DNA of 64,000 bases, from the NCBI GenBank assembly GCA_035610365.1, contig CM069432.1, positions 126,676,255 to 126,740,254 of the forward strand, given 5' to 3'. The position numbers and the translations under genes are program-made. The stretch's first letter is position 1. Each line of letters begins with the position of its first letter. Source of the stretch: Aquatica leii. Taxonomy: Eukaryota; Arthropoda; Insecta; Coleoptera; Lampyridae. Under the pieces are notes generated by a model, which was not told where the DNA came from, did not search any database, and saw only the letters and a program-made list of their open reading frames with translations. Shown here one piece after another: positions 60,741 to 64,000 of the stretch.

Positions 60741-60989
60741 TGTTAATTTTGTAAATAAAAGTGGACTGAATTGAAGATTTTTTATGTTGTACCTTTTATT
60801 TTACTTTTTTTATACAAATAATTCGAGTTGCTGTTTTCTCGCTGAAATGTTCAATGCAACTAACTTAAAACTACTTCTATGACTCATAAAATTTCTATTT
60901 TTCTATTTTTAGAGTACAAAGGATGTAAACCTGTCCTTTCACTTAACAATATGTACAACCTTAACAAAATAATCGTTTTCGCTTAAACA
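60741..60989 (-). repeat. BEL/Pao 5' LTR
   Basis: Partner of 54959-55207. It would hold the promoter for minus-strand transcription. Confidence 0.95.
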
Positions 60990-60994
60990 GAGGT

Positions 60995-62599
60995 TGTATA
61001 CACTAAAATGTAAAAATGTCAGAAATCCTTAAAATTATTTACTGAACAATTTACACTGTAATTTAAAAAGCCAATATTTTTAAGCCAAAAAATCGATAGA
61101 TATTTAATAATTTTTAACTAACAAATGTGTTGTTTTCATTTTGTATACAGTTAATATTACACACCAAATAATTATTCTTATATTAAAAGCAAAGCATACG
61201 CAAATTTTAAAAAGATTATTTTCTTTTTATAGAAAATTTTTTAATACTGTTAATTTATTGTATAAAGCTTATAACGTTTGTCTAGGCAAATTACCAAACT
61301 AAATCTAACAAAAATGTACCTATACATATTTTCTAACTGCGACAAACACTTAGTACATTTTACAAAACAAACAAACAAATTTAAATATGTAAGATGTATT
61401 GAACGTAAATTTTATTTATACAAAAAAATGGTTTAACAATATATAAAAACATACGTTTATTTATAATATTCTAAATAATTTCAGATCCGATTTTTAATAT
61501 GAAATACTAAAGCAGTTATTTCTTAACGTTTATTATGAGGCTATTTATTATTCTTTTTTTCTTATTTTCATGTTGAGCATTCATATCAAGAACAAATTGT
61601 ATACATAATTTTTTTTTTCTTAACTTACATTATATCATAATTTAACAAAACTAAATTAGTGCCATAAAGTAAAAAATATTTTTGTTTACTTAATTATTTC
61701 ACGCAACTTACTTTAATTCAGATCAATTATGGGTAATTTAACATCATAAGTACGATACATTTAATTAATAACCTAAAACCTTATCTTTTGTTACAGTAAT
61801 AACTTCTAAAATTAAGTAATGTAATAATATATTATGTACGGTATTTTAATGTCTCCTATCAAATTAAATTTTTTAGTTAAAAAACTACTTTTGTTCTGTA
61901 CTATGTAACAACTAGTCTAGTTTTAAGCATATTTTTAAACGTGTGCTTAAATAAGTGTTCCAACAACATTCGTTTTTATACAGTCTTGTTAACGATTGTT
62001 TGATTTGCATTAAAAAACAAATTAATTTAAGCATAATATTTCTAATACTAAATGTTAGAATAATAAATTTGCGTACAAAACCAATACGTTTAAATATGTT
62101 TAGAAAAGGGTTTTTAAATCAAAGTATGTAAAATATTCATTTTATAATTATGAATCACTTGTATTTGTATTTAAAATTAATTAATTAGCTAAAATTATTA
62201 GAAAAAGCATTTATAAAGGGAGTTAAAATACCAAAAAACTTGAACTAAACCTGAATTAAATGTAATTTTTTTTAGCTAAGCAATTTTGTATTAGCAATAC
62301 AAAACATTACAGAGCTTACAAACTTAAAAAACAAAAACAGCTAAAATAATGTAAATAACTGTATATTTAAGTGTCTTTGTTTTTATATTTTGTATTACAC
62401 GCAAACTTGAATAAATATTGCATGCAAAAATTGAAAAAAATTTGCTTTGGTTTTGTTCAGTTTTTTTTATTAGCTTGTACAAAAATATTCTTTAATACGT
62501 GCAAATTTAATATTTAAAAAAAACTAAAAACGTGCACAAACTTATTATCAACTTCGAGAACGTGTATCAAAGGACATAAAAAATTATTTAGATAGATAA
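60995..62599. other. AT-rich intergenic DNA
   Basis: Nothing supported. Confidence 0.4.
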
Positions 62600-62605
62600 T
62601 GGAAA

Positions 62606-62640
62606 TATATAAAAACGGCGCAAAAAGAGCATAGGTTAGT
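62606..62640 (+). promoter_or_regulatory. TATA-type promoter, probably in a gypsy 5' LTR
   Basis: tatataaaaa at 62606-62615 is followed about 25 to 30 bases later by ataggttagt. Further AATAAA signals (about 62895 and 62978) and a gag remnant follow, which suggests an LTR promoter. An LTR end at about 62922 (ttaca) followed by ttggtgatcacctg could be the primer-binding site. The LTR start is not fixed. Confidence 0.35.
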
Positions 62641-63129
62641 TATTTGAAATAGGAAGTGTTAAGAAGATGTTTAAATAAATATGTAATTAACGTGTGTTTG
62701 AGATAAATATAACAAAGTATAAACTAGCGTGTCTTTAATGTAAACAAGTGACAGTTTTAAGATAAACAAAAGTTATCCGTAAACCTTGTTTTTCGAGTGA
62801 TTGTAATACATAAATTAGTGTAAGCGTTTTTTTTTCAATTATCATTAGATTTAATTAGTTTGTGTAGTTATAAACGTATAAATATTTTGTGTATAAATAA
62901 ATTAGTTTTAAAATATGTTACATTGGTGATCACCTGTATCACGGTATTGAAACCCGTTAAAATCGTGTAAATAAATAAAGTTGTTTAGTTTGCGCTTTGC
63001 GTGTAATTGTTTATATATTCTAATTATAACCGTTCCAGTTCGATAAAAAATTGCCCCTTACATAAATTTAATGTTATTAAACTTTTTATTCGTGGAATAA
63101 GTTATGCTGGTAACTCGATATCATACTAA

Positions 63130-63840
63130 AATGCAAAAATATTTAAAATTCTTGAATCTATGAATGATATATTCAAGAAAAGCTGCCCGAAAAATTTCAG
63201 AAAATGGAAGAACATACTAGAACAATGAAAGAAGACTCTAGAAGTTTAAAAGAAGAAATACAAGCGATTATGGAAAATCAAATAAAGACTATTGAAACAC
63301 AAATGCAATTTAGTGTAAAAAATCAAATAAAATTGTTCAAGAAGCAACTCAATCAGACATGTTAAATTTTATAGAAGAAATATAAAATATTCTAGGAAAC
63401 AAACAAAAATCTATGAATACGAAAATAGAAGCAATAGAATAGACGACAAATTATAAGACAGATGAAACTGTTTAAAAAAAAATATAAATGAAACGAATTG
63501 TCATGGCGGAGACAGCGTCACTAGCAAAGATTTAATATTGGACCAACGGGAAGAAACCTTTTACAAGTTTAAAGTTGAACCTCTAAATTTTGATAAAAAA
63601 AGTTCCATGGTCAACCTAGCAATTTGAAGCCGCAACTACAGCTGATGGTTGGAGTAACAAGCAGAAAGCGACGTCTTTAATAGTGTCCTTACGTGGAGAA
63701 GCTTTTGGAATCTTGCAGGCTGTTTCTGACTACCTACAAGGAAATTAGAAACTTTTAATTGGAGATTTTAACATCGTTCATGTTATAACCTATGTCTGCG
63801 TGAATTAAAAATCGTTTTCTCAAAACATCCACGTGTTGGG
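63130..63840 (+). pseudogene. Ty3/gypsy gag remnant, continuing towards the window edge
   Basis: A coiled-coil-rich start (repeated KEE, QIK and MEN-type heptads, 63130-63420) is followed by FYKFKVEPLNFDKKSSM and, after a frame change, FEAATTADGWSNKQKATSL and IVSLRGEAFGILQAVSDYL (about 63620-63742). Typical gypsy capsid text reads W-x-x-Y-x-x-QFE ... GW-x-x-x-x-KA-x-x-L ... SLRGEA, so the match is good. Several stops are present and no second LTR lies inside the window. Confidence 0.7.
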
Positions 63841-64000
63841 ACACGATGGGTATAAAAAGTCTTCTTATTTAACTAATTTAATCCACGCAGGGTAAGTGGC
63901 TTTTGTTCTTTCTTTGATTAAAGGTAATTTTTATTTCTTTTCGTTAGCGCCATGTGCTACCTCCTAAAATCGGAAGCTGTAGACCTAAGAACGCTGCGAT
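63841..64000. other. Window edge
   Basis: Short sequence after the gag remnant, probably further decayed element DNA. Nothing is recognised. Confidence 0.3.

Larger units (their letters stand above)
54959..60989 (-). mobile_element. Full-length BEL/Pao LTR retrotransposon, inactive
   Basis: LTRs of 249 bases lie at 54959-55207 and 60741-60989, starting TGTT and ending AACA on the plus strand as written. Both sides carry the 5-base target duplication gaggt (54954-54958 and 60990-60994). The element reads on the minus strand: 5' LTR, a primer-binding-type segment ttggtccaatcgaccgg next to it (60740 downward), gag, protease, reverse transcriptase, RNase H, integrase, a purine-rich ggcgggcggga, and the 3' LTR. 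The LTRs differ at about nine of 249 positions by eye, so insertion is not very recent. All coding domains contain stops or frame changes. At 6.03 kb the length is normal for the family. Confidence 0.95.

Overview
The window is AT-rich animal nuclear DNA, almost certainly from an insect. The evidence is short GT-AG introns of about 50 to 350 bases, AATAAA signals, arthropod-style core promoter elements, and a typical insect mix of transposons (BEL/Pao, Ty3/gypsy, Penelope-like, Tc1/mariner, IS630-like, P-like, Mutator-like, Crypton-like). A beetle would fit, but the species cannot be fixed from sequence alone. I see no rRNA, tRNA, CRISPR or prokaryotic features. Most of the window is repeat-derived, and only a few coding regions look intact.

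Layout. Positions 1-2009 are plain AT-rich DNA. From 2010 to 4760 lies a satellite array of about fifteen units of about 187 bp. From 5520 to 7611 is the best host-like locus: two adjacent genes for small CCCH-zinc-finger plus RING-finger proteins. The start codon of the second ORF sits four bases after the stop of the first and directly before a splice donor, so one spliced transcript could carry both. A 233-bp tandem repeat (7645-8190) separates them from the first exons of another gene (8331-8791), which is interrupted downstream by a MITE (9228-9608) and a 2.65-kb P-like element with 40-bp inverted repeats (9699-12353). At 12861-16273 is a Crypton-like tyrosine-recombinase gene with four exons, zinc fingers and two SANT-like domains, broken by one frameshift and one stop.

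From 17 to 31.8 kb there are AT microsatellites, two related dead Tc1 copies (19.5 and 21.4 kb), a decayed Mutator-like transposase with a YqaJ nuclease segment (25.5-27.4 kb), a 3.4-kb element with long inverted repeats carrying an unclassified transposase-like protein (28.07-31.46 kb), and a small foldback MITE (31.55 kb). At 32978-33710 lies a third, degenerate CCCH-RING copy that keeps the same unusual ATG-at-the-donor layout as the gene at 6218.

From 34 to 54 kb the DNA is very AT-rich and mostly empty. It holds a possible secreted-protein first exon (40943), small palindromes, a SINE-like element (44.15 kb), an IS630/mariner-type element (44467-45999), a gypsy polymerase fragment (47.2 kb), a Penelope-like endonuclease fragment (50.2 kb) and a GC-richer, LTR-like segment (53.3-54.5 kb). 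A complete but inactive BEL/Pao retrotransposon occupies 54959-60989 on the minus strand, with 249-bp LTRs and a 5-bp target duplication. It contains a perfect 52-bp inverted repeat inside pol. The right edge (62.6-63.84 kb) carries the 5' part of a decayed Ty3/gypsy element.

The most unusual signal is the CCCH-RING family with its shared start-codon/splice-donor arrangement and apparent two-ORF transcript.
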